Source: an uncultured Dorea sp. (lineage in GTDB: Bacteria > Bacillota > Clostridia > Lachnospirales > Lachnospiraceae). From it: DNA of 64,000 bases. Position 1 is the stretch's first letter. Each line of letters starts with the position of its first letter. The translations under genes were made by a program, and so were the position numbers. The notes under the pieces are model-generated. The model did not search any database and was not told the DNA's origin. It worked only from the letters and a program-made list of their open reading frames with translations. The DNA is taken from assembly GCF_934294775.1 (NCBI RefSeq), contig NZ_CAKRAH010000003.1, positions 45,128-109,127 on the forward strand, in the 5' to 3' direction. This document shows positions 40,939 through 48,435 of the stretch, one piece after another.

Positions 40939-41550
40939 CTAAAATTTTTTCACAGTCTTTCTCCGCATATTCGTACATCTTTCCAGCAGAAAGTTTTTCA
41001 GTTCTTCCACTTGTCCGCCTTCCAATGCATCTTTGGGAAAACCTATCATCGCTCTTGCTGATCCCTTAGTCTCCATATCAGATTTGATTACCACTCCAAG
41101 TGCTTCTTTCGTTTCCAGTATCTTTGTTACCTGTTCATACGAAAAGGATTTGGTTTTCTTTTCTGTTACGCTTTCAAAATGATCATTTGTAAAGCGTATT
41201 TCAGAATTAACCGGACCACCATTTAATCTGCATCTTCTTTCAAACTGTTCTTCTGCCTGTCCCGTCGCACTTGCATTCAACGCTTTTCTCCAGATGGTTC
41301 TATTTAGTACCACTGCTACTATGAATGCTAATATCCATATTAAGACATATTTCAACAAAAATAGTACCATTCCTCCTGTAGTTCCATTTCCCGGATTTCC
41401 ATAGCTGCATACGAAATACAAAACCAGAGGCCCCAGAACTGTCATCACGAATTTTATTGTTATATCACTGCTGTCTACCTGAAACAGTTCGCAGATCTGC
41501 CGCAGTGTATTTTGTGACTCTTTATATGCCACACGATAATAATTTGCCAT
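40939..41550 (-). CDS. YcxB-like membrane protein
   Basis: 203 residues with two membrane segments (about 36-50 and 63-83) followed by a C-terminal YcxB-like domain: IRFTNDHFESVTEKKTKSFS, YEQVTKILETKEALGVVIKS and GFPKDALEGGQVEELKNFLL. The family is a PH-like/bacterial domain of unknown function. It is a lone gene with a terminator and no obvious partner. Confidence 0.75.
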   Translation of the reverse strand: MANYYRVAYKESQNTLRQICELFQVDSSDITIKFVMTVLGPLVLYFVCSYGNPGNGTTGGMVLFLLKYVLIWILAFIVAVVLNRTIWRKALNASATGQAEEQFERRCRLNGGPVNSEIRFTNDHFESVTEKKTKSFSYEQVTKILETKEALGVVIKSDMETKGSARAMIGFPKDALEGGQVEELKNFLLERCTNMRRKTVKKF

Positions 41551-41792
41551 ATCATATTTTCCCCTTTACAAAACATTGAATTTATTATATCCTCATATAG
41601 TTGATTATTCAAGAAATATTCCGCTTTTGTTTATTAATTATCTATAAACAATTCTACTTATTTACTATCTCAATTATTCTTTTTATCTATTATTACCCAT
41701 TTATTTCCATTTTCACTTTCTCATTTGTAACATTTCAACATACAACATCAAAAGAAAGTATGAAAAACCTTAACTTTTTCTTAAACAATTGG

Positions 41793-41821
41793 TTGTACTT
41801 TAGTCTGGTTTGTGATAAGAT
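41793..41821 (+). promoter_or_regulatory. Promoter of the POT transporter, with shared spacer motif
   Basis: TTGTAC (41793-41798), 17-bp spacer, extended TGATAAGAT with -10 TAAGAT (41816-41821). The 14-mer TTGTACTTTAGTCT (41793-41806) occurs identically at the promoter of pepP copy 2 (44188-44201), same spacing. Region 41551-41792 is AT-rich with nothing else I can support. Confidence 0.7.
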
Positions 41822-41908
41822 TAACTGCGTTGAGAGTTTTAATCATAAGAGGGGTTCTCCTCGTATTGTTAAAACCAAAGAAAAATTTCATATTGGAGGG
41901 TGAATCTC

Positions 41909-43264
41909 ATGGAGAACACTAAGAAAAAATTACCATTTGGTTTCTATGTGTGCTGTCTGACTTTCTCTTTTGAAAGACTTGCATACTATGCTGCTAAATG
42001 GGGGCTTACGATTTTCATCGCAGCCAGTGTAGCAAACGGTGGTCTTGGACTTGACAAATCCGTAGGTGCTGCAATGAGTTCTAACCTGGTAGCGTTCACT
42101 TATATCACACCTATTATCGGTGGATATATCGCTGACCGTTGGATTAGTCCTCGTATTCTCGTACCTGTAGGTGAGATCATGATGGGTCTCGGATATCTGT
42201 GTGCCTGGAAAGCGAACGGAGTCGGAATGCTTTGGGCAATGATCATTCTTGTTTCTATCGGAACTGGTTTCTTCAAAGGAAACGTTTCTGGTATCAACGG
42301 ACGTCTCTTCCCATTAGCTGATCAGGACGAACTGGACACTGTATTCAACTTACAGTACATGTTCGTTAACATCGGTTCATTTTGCGGAACTACTTTCCTT
42401 TCACTGGTTGGTAAGAACGCTGGATACCGTGCAATGTTCCTTGTTTGTGGAATCTTCCTGTTCATCGACTGTGTATGGTGGATTATTGGAATGAAATCAT
42501 TCGGCGAAGCCGGAAAGAAACCATTCCTTGTTGACAACCGTACAGAAAATGTTGACAAAGCCGATAAAGAGAAAGACAACGCTCCTCTTACCAAGCTTGA
42601 GAAAAACCGTGTTATCGCTATCTGCATCGTAACACTCTTCTCTGGTATCTTCTGGCTGATCTGGTACATGGCTTACATGCCTGTTTACTATGAATTCGGT
42701 CCAGTATCAGAAGCCGGACTTGGATGGGCTAACTGGAACATCGGTTCCTTCGAAATGCCTACAGCTTGGTTTGACTCAATGAACGGACTTCTTTGTATCA
42801 TCCTTTGTCCTGTATTCGCAGGAATTTGGGCTAAGATGAGACAGCGTCCACAGGGTGACTGGGGAATGTTCACAAAAACAGCTATCGGAATTATTGTACT
42901 TGGTCTTTGTACAGCTTCCATGGTACTTGCAGCAGTTCTTTGCGGACAGAGCGGAGAGAAACCAGTTGGTATCTGGGTAATCATCCTGGCAGCTGTATGT
43001 ATGACAGTCGGAGAAGTTATCTTCTCACCACTTGGAAACTCATTCATCAGCAAATATGCTCCAAAGAAACTTCTTGGAACTATGCTTGGTGTATGGCCAC
43101 TGATCATCTTCTTCTCTGGTAAAGCTTATGGACCACTTTATAACTGGCTCGAAAACTTTGATTTCATCAAAGCTTATGGTGCTGTTACAATCATCATCAT
43201 TGCCTGCGGTGTTATCATGCTTGCATTTACTAAGAAGTTCGACCAGATGGTTGAGGGTAAATAA
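41909..43264 (+). CDS. POT/PTR2 family proton-dependent di-/tripeptide transporter
   Basis: An MFS-fold oligopeptide symporter of 451 residues with 12-14 membrane segments. Signatures: FERLAYYAAK (the E-R-x-x-YY motif; the first Glu of the usual ExxERFxYY is replaced), PIIGGYIADRWISPR (PTR2 motif 1), GTGFFKGNVSGINGRLF, and DTVFNLQYMFVNIGSF (PTR2 motif 2-like). I chose the ATG at 41909 because GGAGG is 9 nt upstream; a GTG at 41900 abuts the SD. The loss of the first motif Glu, a proton-coupling residue, is worth noting. Peptides imported here could be processed by the two aminopeptidases P. Confidence 0.9.
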   Translation: MENTKKKLPFGFYVCCLTFSFERLAYYAAKWGLTIFIAASVANGGLGLDKSVGAAMSSNLVAFTYITPIIGGYIADRWISPRILVPVGEIMMGLGYLCAWKANGVGMLWAMIILVSIGTGFFKGNVSGINGRLFPLADQDELDTVFNLQYMFVNIGSFCGTTFLSLVGKNAGYRAMFLVCGIFLFIDCVWWIIGMKSFGEAGKKPFLVDNRTENVDKADKEKDNAPLTKLEKNRVIAICIVTLFSGIFWLIWYMAYMPVYYEFGPVSEAGLGWANWNIGSFEMPTAWFDSMNGLLCIILCPVFAGIWAKMRQRPQGDWGMFTKTAIGIIVLGLCTASMVLAAVLCGQSGEKPVGIWVIILAAVCMTVGEVIFSPLGNSFISKYAPKKLLGTMLGVWPLIIFFSGKAYGPLYNWLENFDFIKAYGAVTIIIIACGVIMLAFTKKFDQMVEGK

Positions 43265-43286
43265 TTACGAATTAAATACCTTACAT

Positions 43287-43320
43287 AAAAGAAGGCTTGC
43301 ATTTTGCAGGTCTTCTTTTT
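43287..43320 (+). terminator. Terminator of the POT transporter gene
   Basis: AAAAGAAG (43287-43294)/CTTCTTTT (43312-43319) outer stem with inner TGC/GCA pairing, followed by TTTTT. Confidence 0.8.
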
Positions 43321-43403
43321 TTGCTCACTATGCGGTTACCAAAGCATCCATAAGGAACTGTTCAACGGCAAATCCTGTAGACGAAGTCCTCTATGCAAAA
43401 AGA

Positions 43404-43437
43404 AAACCACAGCATTTTTTTGCAAATGCCATGGTTT
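43404..43437 (-). terminator. Terminator of the small membrane protein gene at 43460
   Basis: AAACCA (43404-43409)/TGGTTT (43432-43437) and GCATTT/AAATGC inside it; on the minus strand the hairpin is followed by TCTTTTT. Confidence 0.7.
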
Positions 43438-43459
43438 CCCTTTACCTTTCACAGTAATC

Positions 43460-43888
43460 TTATCTTCTCTTTTTATTTCCCTTGCTGTAGCTTCTCTTAA
43501 TCTGATTATTATTATTTTTCTTCTTTTTACTGCTTTTTTTCTTATTATTTTTTGCATTAATATCCCGTGATCCATAAGGCGTTATTTTCTTCTTGCTGCC
43601 GGAACCAATCTCCTGCTGATCTTCAAACGCAGGTTTTAAGAGTAATTCCGCGCCAATCACAAAACATGCCACCTGTACTCCAAGCTGTACCATCTCGCCC
43701 CAGTCCCCAAGACTGTCAAAGAACGGATCCAGTACTCTGGCTCCCATAAGAATGACAAGGCTGAGCCCTGCATAAGTAAACAGCGAATAAAACATCATCG
43801 GCTTTCCGTGTCCTTCATTCTGTTTCATGTAGTAATATCCAGCGATGAAGATTACTCCTCCCAGAATCATCAATATGTACTTTAACAT
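43460..43888 (-). CDS. Hypothetical three-pass membrane protein with basic tail
   Basis: 142 residues starting MLKYILMILGGVIFIAGYYY. Three membrane segments (about 3-20, 31-49, 66-84) and a long Lys/Asn-rich cytosolic tail (about 98-142). ATG at 43888 has GGGAGG 11 nt upstream. I do not recognise the family. The polybasic tail may bind nucleic acid or acidic lipids (inference). It is an isolated gene between a convergent transporter and divergent pepP copy 2. Confidence 0.7.
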   Translation of the reverse strand: MLKYILMILGGVIFIAGYYYMKQNEGHGKPMMFYSLFTYAGLSLVILMGARVLDPFFDSLGDWGEMVQLGVQVACFVIGAELLLKPAFEDQQEIGSGSKKKITPYGSRDINAKNNKKKSSKKKKNNNNQIKRSYSKGNKKRR

Positions 43889-44187
43889 TGTTATTCTTCC
43901 TCCCAATTATCATAATATTTTTAGCCGCTCTCTATAGTAGTTCTTTTCATTACTACTCATACTCATTGCTATTCTAAGCGCTTTTCTTACTTATTATACA
44001 TGATATTCCGTATAATTCCCATCCTTTCTATGAGATTTGCAAAATTAATTCCAGATTTTCTGGCATCCTATATCAGCATTTCTATTTCCCATTTTGTTTT
44101 ATCCCAAACAATCATGATAATATATTTATTTTCGCTTCTCTTTTCTATACTCATTTTCTATCTTTTCAAATTATTTTATCTATATAT

Positions 44188-44216
44188 TTGTACTTTAGTC
44201 TAATTAGTGTTAAAAT
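44188..44216 (+). promoter_or_regulatory. Promoter of pepP copy 2, with shared spacer motif
   Basis: TTGTAC (44188-44193), 17-bp spacer, TAAAAT (44211-44216). It shares TTGTACTTTAGTCT with the POT transporter promoter. The rest of the spacer 43889-44187 is AT-rich and I see no other feature in it. Confidence 0.7.
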
Positions 44217-44250
44217 ATAGACATATTAAATTACCAAGGAGGTTTTTTAC

Positions 44251-46038
44251 ATGAAAGTATCAGAAAGAGTCGCAAAACTGCGTGCTCTGATGGCTGAAAA
44301 AGGAATCGACGCATACGTTGTTCCAACAGCAGACTTCCACCAGAGTGAATATGTAGGGGAACATTTTAAAGCAAGAAAATTCATCACAGGATTCAGTGGT
44401 TCTTATGGAACAGCCGTTATCGCAAAAGATGATGCCGGCCTTTGGACTGATGGACGTTACTTCTTCCAGGCAACGAACGAGCTGGAAGGAAGCGGGGTAC
44501 GTCTGATGAAGATGTTCGTTGATGACACCCCATCCGTTACAGAATACCTTGCAGAAAATGTACCGGAAGGTGGCAAAGTTGCATTTGACGGACGTGTACT
44601 TGCAGTAGATGAAGGAAAGGAATTCGAGGAAGCTCTGTCTCCTAAGAACATCACGATTGATTATTCCGAAGATCTGATCGACCAGATTTGGGAAGACAGA
44701 CCACCACTTTCCGACAAGCCTGCATTCTTCCTGGAAGAAAAATATTCCGGAGAAAGTTCTGCACATAAGCTGGAACGTGTACGTGAGGTTATGAAAAAGA
44801 ACGGAGCCACGGTGCATGTGATCGCATCTTTGGATGATACCGGCTGGCTTCTTAATATCCGCGGAGACGATATCGATTTCTTCCCTCTTCTTCTTTCTTA
44901 CTCGATCGTAAGAATGGACGGTGTAGATCTCTATGTGGATGACAGCAAGTTAAATGACCAGATCCACGAAGAACTGGCTAAAGTAAATGTAACGATTCAT
45001 CCATACAACGATATCTATGAAGATATCAAGAAACTGGATGCATCCGAGACATGCCTCATCGACCCGATGAAGATGAACTATGCGCTCTATAAGAGTATCC
45101 CTTGTAAGATTGTGGAGGCTGCAAACCCAACCATCCTTATGAAGGCTATGAAGAACCCTGTAGAGCTTGAGAACATCAAAGAAGCTCACATCAAAGACGG
45201 TATTGCCATTACAAAATTCATGTACTGGATTAAAACACGTTACGACAAAGAAGATATCACTGAGTTAAGCTCTGCAGATAAGCTTACTTCTCTTCGTGCG
45301 GCTCAGGAAGGCTATATCAGAGACAGTTTCGAACCTCTGTGCGCATTTGCCGATCATGCAGCTATGATGCACTACTCTCCTTCCAAAGAGACAGACGTAG
45401 TATTAAAAGAGGACGCCATGTTCCTGAATGACACAGGCGGCGGATACTACGAAGGATCTACCGATATTACACGTACATTTATCCTTGGATCCATCGACCA
45501 GGATATGAAGAAATATTTCACAGCCGTTGTACGTGCCATGATGAACCTGTCACGCGCAAACTTCCTGTATGGATGCCACGGTTACAACCTGGATGTGCTT
45601 GTAAGACAGCCAATCTGGGATCTGAACATCGACTTCCAGTGCGGATCCGGACACGGTGTTGGATATCTTGGAAATGTACACGAACCACCGACAGGCTTCC
45701 GCTGGTACATTGTTCCAAGTAAGAACGAGCATCATCAGTTAGAAGAAGGCATGGTCATCACAGATGAGCCGGGTATCTACGAAGACGGTAAATTCGGCAT
45801 CCGTATCGAAAATGAATTCATCGTACGAAAGGGCGAGAAGAACAAATATGGTCAGTTCATGCACTTCGAGACCATTACATTTGCTCCAATCGACCTGGAT
45901 GGAATCGATCCTGAGGAAATGACAAAATCTGAAAGAGAATGGCTGAATAACTATCACAAAGATGTATATGAGAAGATCGGACCTCATCTTACAGATGAAG
46001 AGAGAGAATGGCTAAAGGAATATACACGTGCGATTTAA
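44251..46038 (+). CDS. pepP: Xaa-Pro aminopeptidase (M24B aminopeptidase P), copy 2
   Basis: Second long-form aminopeptidase P, 595 residues, same domain plan as the protein at 2650. Metal ligands D394 (NDTGGG), D405 (STDITRT), H468 (GSGHGVGY), E506 (ITDEPGIY) and E520 (IENEF) are all intact, so both paralogues should be active. The two differ throughout the N domains, suggesting different peptide preference or expression rather than a recent copy. SD AAGGAGG. Its promoter core matches that of the peptide transporter upstream, suggesting joint expression with peptide import. Confidence 0.93.
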   Translation: MKVSERVAKLRALMAEKGIDAYVVPTADFHQSEYVGEHFKARKFITGFSGSYGTAVIAKDDAGLWTDGRYFFQATNELEGSGVRLMKMFVDDTPSVTEYLAENVPEGGKVAFDGRVLAVDEGKEFEEALSPKNITIDYSEDLIDQIWEDRPPLSDKPAFFLEEKYSGESSAHKLERVREVMKKNGATVHVIASLDDTGWLLNIRGDDIDFFPLLLSYSIVRMDGVDLYVDDSKLNDQIHEELAKVNVTIHPYNDIYEDIKKLDASETCLIDPMKMNYALYKSIPCKIVEAANPTILMKAMKNPVELENIKEAHIKDGIAITKFMYWIKTRYDKEDITELSSADKLTSLRAAQEGYIRDSFEPLCAFADHAAMMHYSPSKETDVVLKEDAMFLNDTGGGYYEGSTDITRTFILGSIDQDMKKYFTAVVRAMMNLSRANFLYGCHGYNLDVLVRQPIWDLNIDFQCGSGHGVGYLGNVHEPPTGFRWYIVPSKNEHHQLEEGMVITDEPGIYEDGKFGIRIENEFIVRKGEKNKYGQFMHFETITFAPIDLDGIDPEEMTKSEREWLNNYHKDVYEKIGPHLTDEEREWLKEYTRAI

Positions 46039-46072
46039 TCCTCTTTTAATCCCAAAACCATGCCTGTAGTAA

Positions 46073-46115
46073 GATACAGAAGAACCTGTCACTGACAGAT
46101 TTTCTTGTATACTCT
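46073..46115 (+). repeat. Dispersed hairpin repeat, copy C
   Basis: GATACAGAAGAACCTGTCACTG onward (shown to 20 bases: GATACAGAAGAACCTGTCAC). Compensating changes are seen: the hairpin reads CCTGTCACTGACAG where others read CCTGCCACTGGCAG, so base pairing is conserved while sequence changed. Tail TTTTCTTGTATACTCTG resembles copies A and F. Confidence 0.7.
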
Positions 46116-46124
46116 GACATAACA

Positions 46125-46168
46125 AAAGGGACATGTGAAAATAGGTTTTTATTTTTACATGTCCCTTT
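46125..46168 (+). terminator. Terminator of pepP copy 2
   Basis: AAAGGGACATGT (46125-46136)/ACATGTCCCTTT (46157-46168), perfect 12-bp stem with a 20-nt loop, T-rich after. Can act on both strands (leuA converges). Confidence 0.85.
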
Positions 46169-46241
46169 ATTTATCGCTTCCGAATATATAAATTTTACCC
46201 ACAATCAAGTATTAATCACTATCAGCCGGGCAATTGCGTCC

Positions 46242-48230
46242 CTATTTCTGATTACGGAACTGCATAGGAGTCATATCATAAGCCTTCTTAAACAGGCGGT
46301 TAAAATGCTCCACATTCTGATATCCCACAGACATCGCAATATTCTCAACTGTCATATTGCTGCTCTTAAGCAAAGCCTTCGCCTTCTTCATACGGATCTT
46401 CTTCACCAGATCCCCAAACGTCATTCCTGATTTTTCCTTAATGTATTTTGACAGATAAGGCTTTGACAGGAAGAACTTCTCAGCCAGATCATCTAATGTA
46501 ATATCGATATAATTTGCCTGCACATAATTCATGATCTCGATCATTCTCGGATCTGTACACGCATCTGCACTTCCAAGCTCTTCGATCTTATTCACTGCAA
46601 CGATCAGCGCTTCAATTGATGCACGGATGATGTCAGGATCAATTCCAACTCCCCAGAACATCTTGCCCTTGCAGATAATACCTACATAAGCTACGGCCTT
46701 AGAAGAAGATCCCTTTGTGAGCGAATGTTCCTCGTATACAGATAATTCATAGCTGATGTTAAAGTACTGTTTGATCGCATTACTTACAGCATCCAGACGT
46801 CCATTTCCATTCGAAGTAATCACTTTGCTTTCTCCGGCATGGTTGATTGTAACTTCTGCTGTAATTCCATCTACCTGTTTGAAATGGCATTCATCAATGT
46901 GGAAGATAGACTTTGTATTAATATAATGATCTGAGAAGATCTGATATACCCAGTCAGGTGTCAGCTCTTTGTGCGCTTTATCAGATACATCTTTTACCAT
47001 GTAACCTACCTCTTCACGCATTGCCTTTGGAAGATTGATTCCGTGGCTGTGCATCAAGATATAGTTTACGCCGCCCTTACCAGACTGGCTGTTGATACGG
47101 ATAACGTCTGAGTCATACTCTCTTCCGACATCCTTTGGATCGATCGGCAGATATGGAACTGTCCATTTATCACATTTCTTCTCATCTCTCCATGCCATAC
47201 CTTTCGCGATCGCATCCTGATGAGATCCAGAGAATGCAGTAAATACAAGATCTCCGGAATATGGCTGACGGTCATATACCTGCATTCTTGTCAGGCGCTC
47301 ATAAGTCTCACGGATCTTCTTCATATTAGAGAAGTCAAGTCCAGGATCTACGCCCTGTGAATACATATTCATACCAAGTGTAATGATATCCACATTACCG
47401 GTACGCTCACCATTTCCAAATAAGGTACCTTCAATACGGTCAGCACCAGCAAGGATACCAAGCTCTGCAGTTGCAACGCCACATCCTCTGTCATTGTGCG
47501 GATGAAGTGAAAGTACAACGTTCTCTCTGTATTTCAGATGCTTATGTACATACTCTAACTGGCACGCAAATGTATGAGGCATTGCATTTTCAACGGTTGT
47601 CGGGATATTGATGATCGCTTTATTGTCTGCTGTTGGCTGCCATACATCCAGAACTGCATTACATACTTCTACCGCATAGTCAACTTCTGTACCATGGAAA
47701 CTTTCCGGACTGTACTCAAATGTAAAGTTCCCATCTGTTTCACTGGCCAGTTTCAGAAGTAATTTTGCACCGTCGATCGCGAGCTGTTTTACCTGCTCTT
47801 TATCTTTTCTAAATACCTGTTCTCTCTGTGCAACAGATGTTGAGTTATACAGGTGGATCACTGCGTGCGGAGCACCTTTTACAGCTTCAAATGTTCTTTT
47901 GATGATGTGTTCTCTTGCCTGAGTCAGAACCTGTACCGTTACATCGTCCGGAATCATATCCATTTCGATCAATGTTCTCATAAACTTGTACTCTGTCTCA
48001 GAAGCTGCCGGGAAACCAACTTCGATTTCTTTGAATCCGATGTCGACCAACATCTGGAAGAACTCCAGCTTTTCATCCAGGCTCATTGGCTCGATCAGTG
48101 CCTGGTTACCATCTCTTAAGTCAACGCTGCACCACTTTGGCGGCTGTTCTACTGCATCTTTTTTCGCCCAGTCGTATGTGACCTCCGGCGGCATAAAATA
48201 ACTTTTCTCATATTTCTGATAATTCTTCAT
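46242..48230 (-). CDS. leuA: 2-isopropylmalate synthase fused to an AraC-type DNA-binding domain
   Basis: LeuA condenses acetyl-CoA and 2-ketoisovalerate in the first committed step of leucine synthesis. Residues 1 to about 410 are the HMGL-like TIM barrel with LRDGNQAL (R39, D40) and metal ligands HPHND (H243, H245), plus NGERTGNVD. Residues about 430-552 are the LeuA regulatory/dimer domain. Residues about 557-662 form an AraC/XylS double HTH: ITLDDLAEKFFLSKPYLSKY and MTVENIAMSVGYQNVEHFNR-LFKKAYDMTPMQF. The frame is continuous; typical LeuA ends near 520-570. No T-box fits in the short leader. GTGATCAC (48268-48275), 40 bp upstream of the ATG, is a possible operator. A self-sensing enzyme-regulator is the natural reading, untested. 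Confidence 0.92.
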   Translation of the reverse strand: MKNYQKYEKSYFMPPEVTYDWAKKDAVEQPPKWCSVDLRDGNQALIEPMSLDEKLEFFQMLVDIGFKEIEVGFPAASETEYKFMRTLIEMDMIPDDVTVQVLTQAREHIIKRTFEAVKGAPHAVIHLYNSTSVAQREQVFRKDKEQVKQLAIDGAKLLLKLASETDGNFTFEYSPESFHGTEVDYAVEVCNAVLDVWQPTADNKAIINIPTTVENAMPHTFACQLEYVHKHLKYRENVVLSLHPHNDRGCGVATAELGILAGADRIEGTLFGNGERTGNVDIITLGMNMYSQGVDPGLDFSNMKKIRETYERLTRMQVYDRQPYSGDLVFTAFSGSHQDAIAKGMAWRDEKKCDKWTVPYLPIDPKDVGREYDSDVIRINSQSGKGGVNYILMHSHGINLPKAMREEVGYMVKDVSDKAHKELTPDWVYQIFSDHYINTKSIFHIDECHFKQVDGITAEVTINHAGESKVITSNGNGRLDAVSNAIKQYFNISYELSVYEEHSLTKGSSSKAVAYVGIICKGKMFWGVGIDPDIIRASIEALIVAVNKIEELGSADACTDPRMIEIMNYVQANYIDITLDDLAEKFFLSKPYLSKYIKEKSGMTFGDLVKKIRMKKAKALLKSSNMTVENIAMSVGYQNVEHFNRLFKKAYDMTPMQFRNQK

Positions 48231-48365
48231 AATTCAATATCCTCTCTTTCTACCCCATATTTTAAATGTGATCACTTCGACAAATTTCTTTCTCTCCATG
48301 AATAATAATCATCAATTTCGTTGTTCATTTTTAATACTTTTATATCCTAACATATGTACACACAA

Positions 48366-48396
48366 AAGGGAAGTGATAAATTTAATCACTTCCCTT
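48366..48396 (-). terminator. Terminator of the SSS symporter gene
   Basis: AAGGGAAGTGAT (48366-48377)/ATCACTTCCCTT (48385-48396), perfect 12-bp stem, 7-nt loop, followed on the minus strand by TTGTGTG after two Ts of the stem edge; on the plus strand by GATGTTTTTT. Separates the symporter from leuA. Confidence 0.75.
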
Positions 48397-48435
48397 GATG
48401 TTTTTTAATATGTTCGATTTTTCAGATTATTATGT

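Noticed and set aside
43336..43575. 79-codon minus-strand frame overlapping the membrane protein at 43460
   Set aside because: It reads the Lys-rich tail in another frame and runs through the terminator at 43404-43437.
48231..48435. T-box or leucine attenuator upstream of leuA
   Set aside because: Leader too short and no T-box core sequence or leucine-rich leader peptide; the only hairpin is the symporter terminator.
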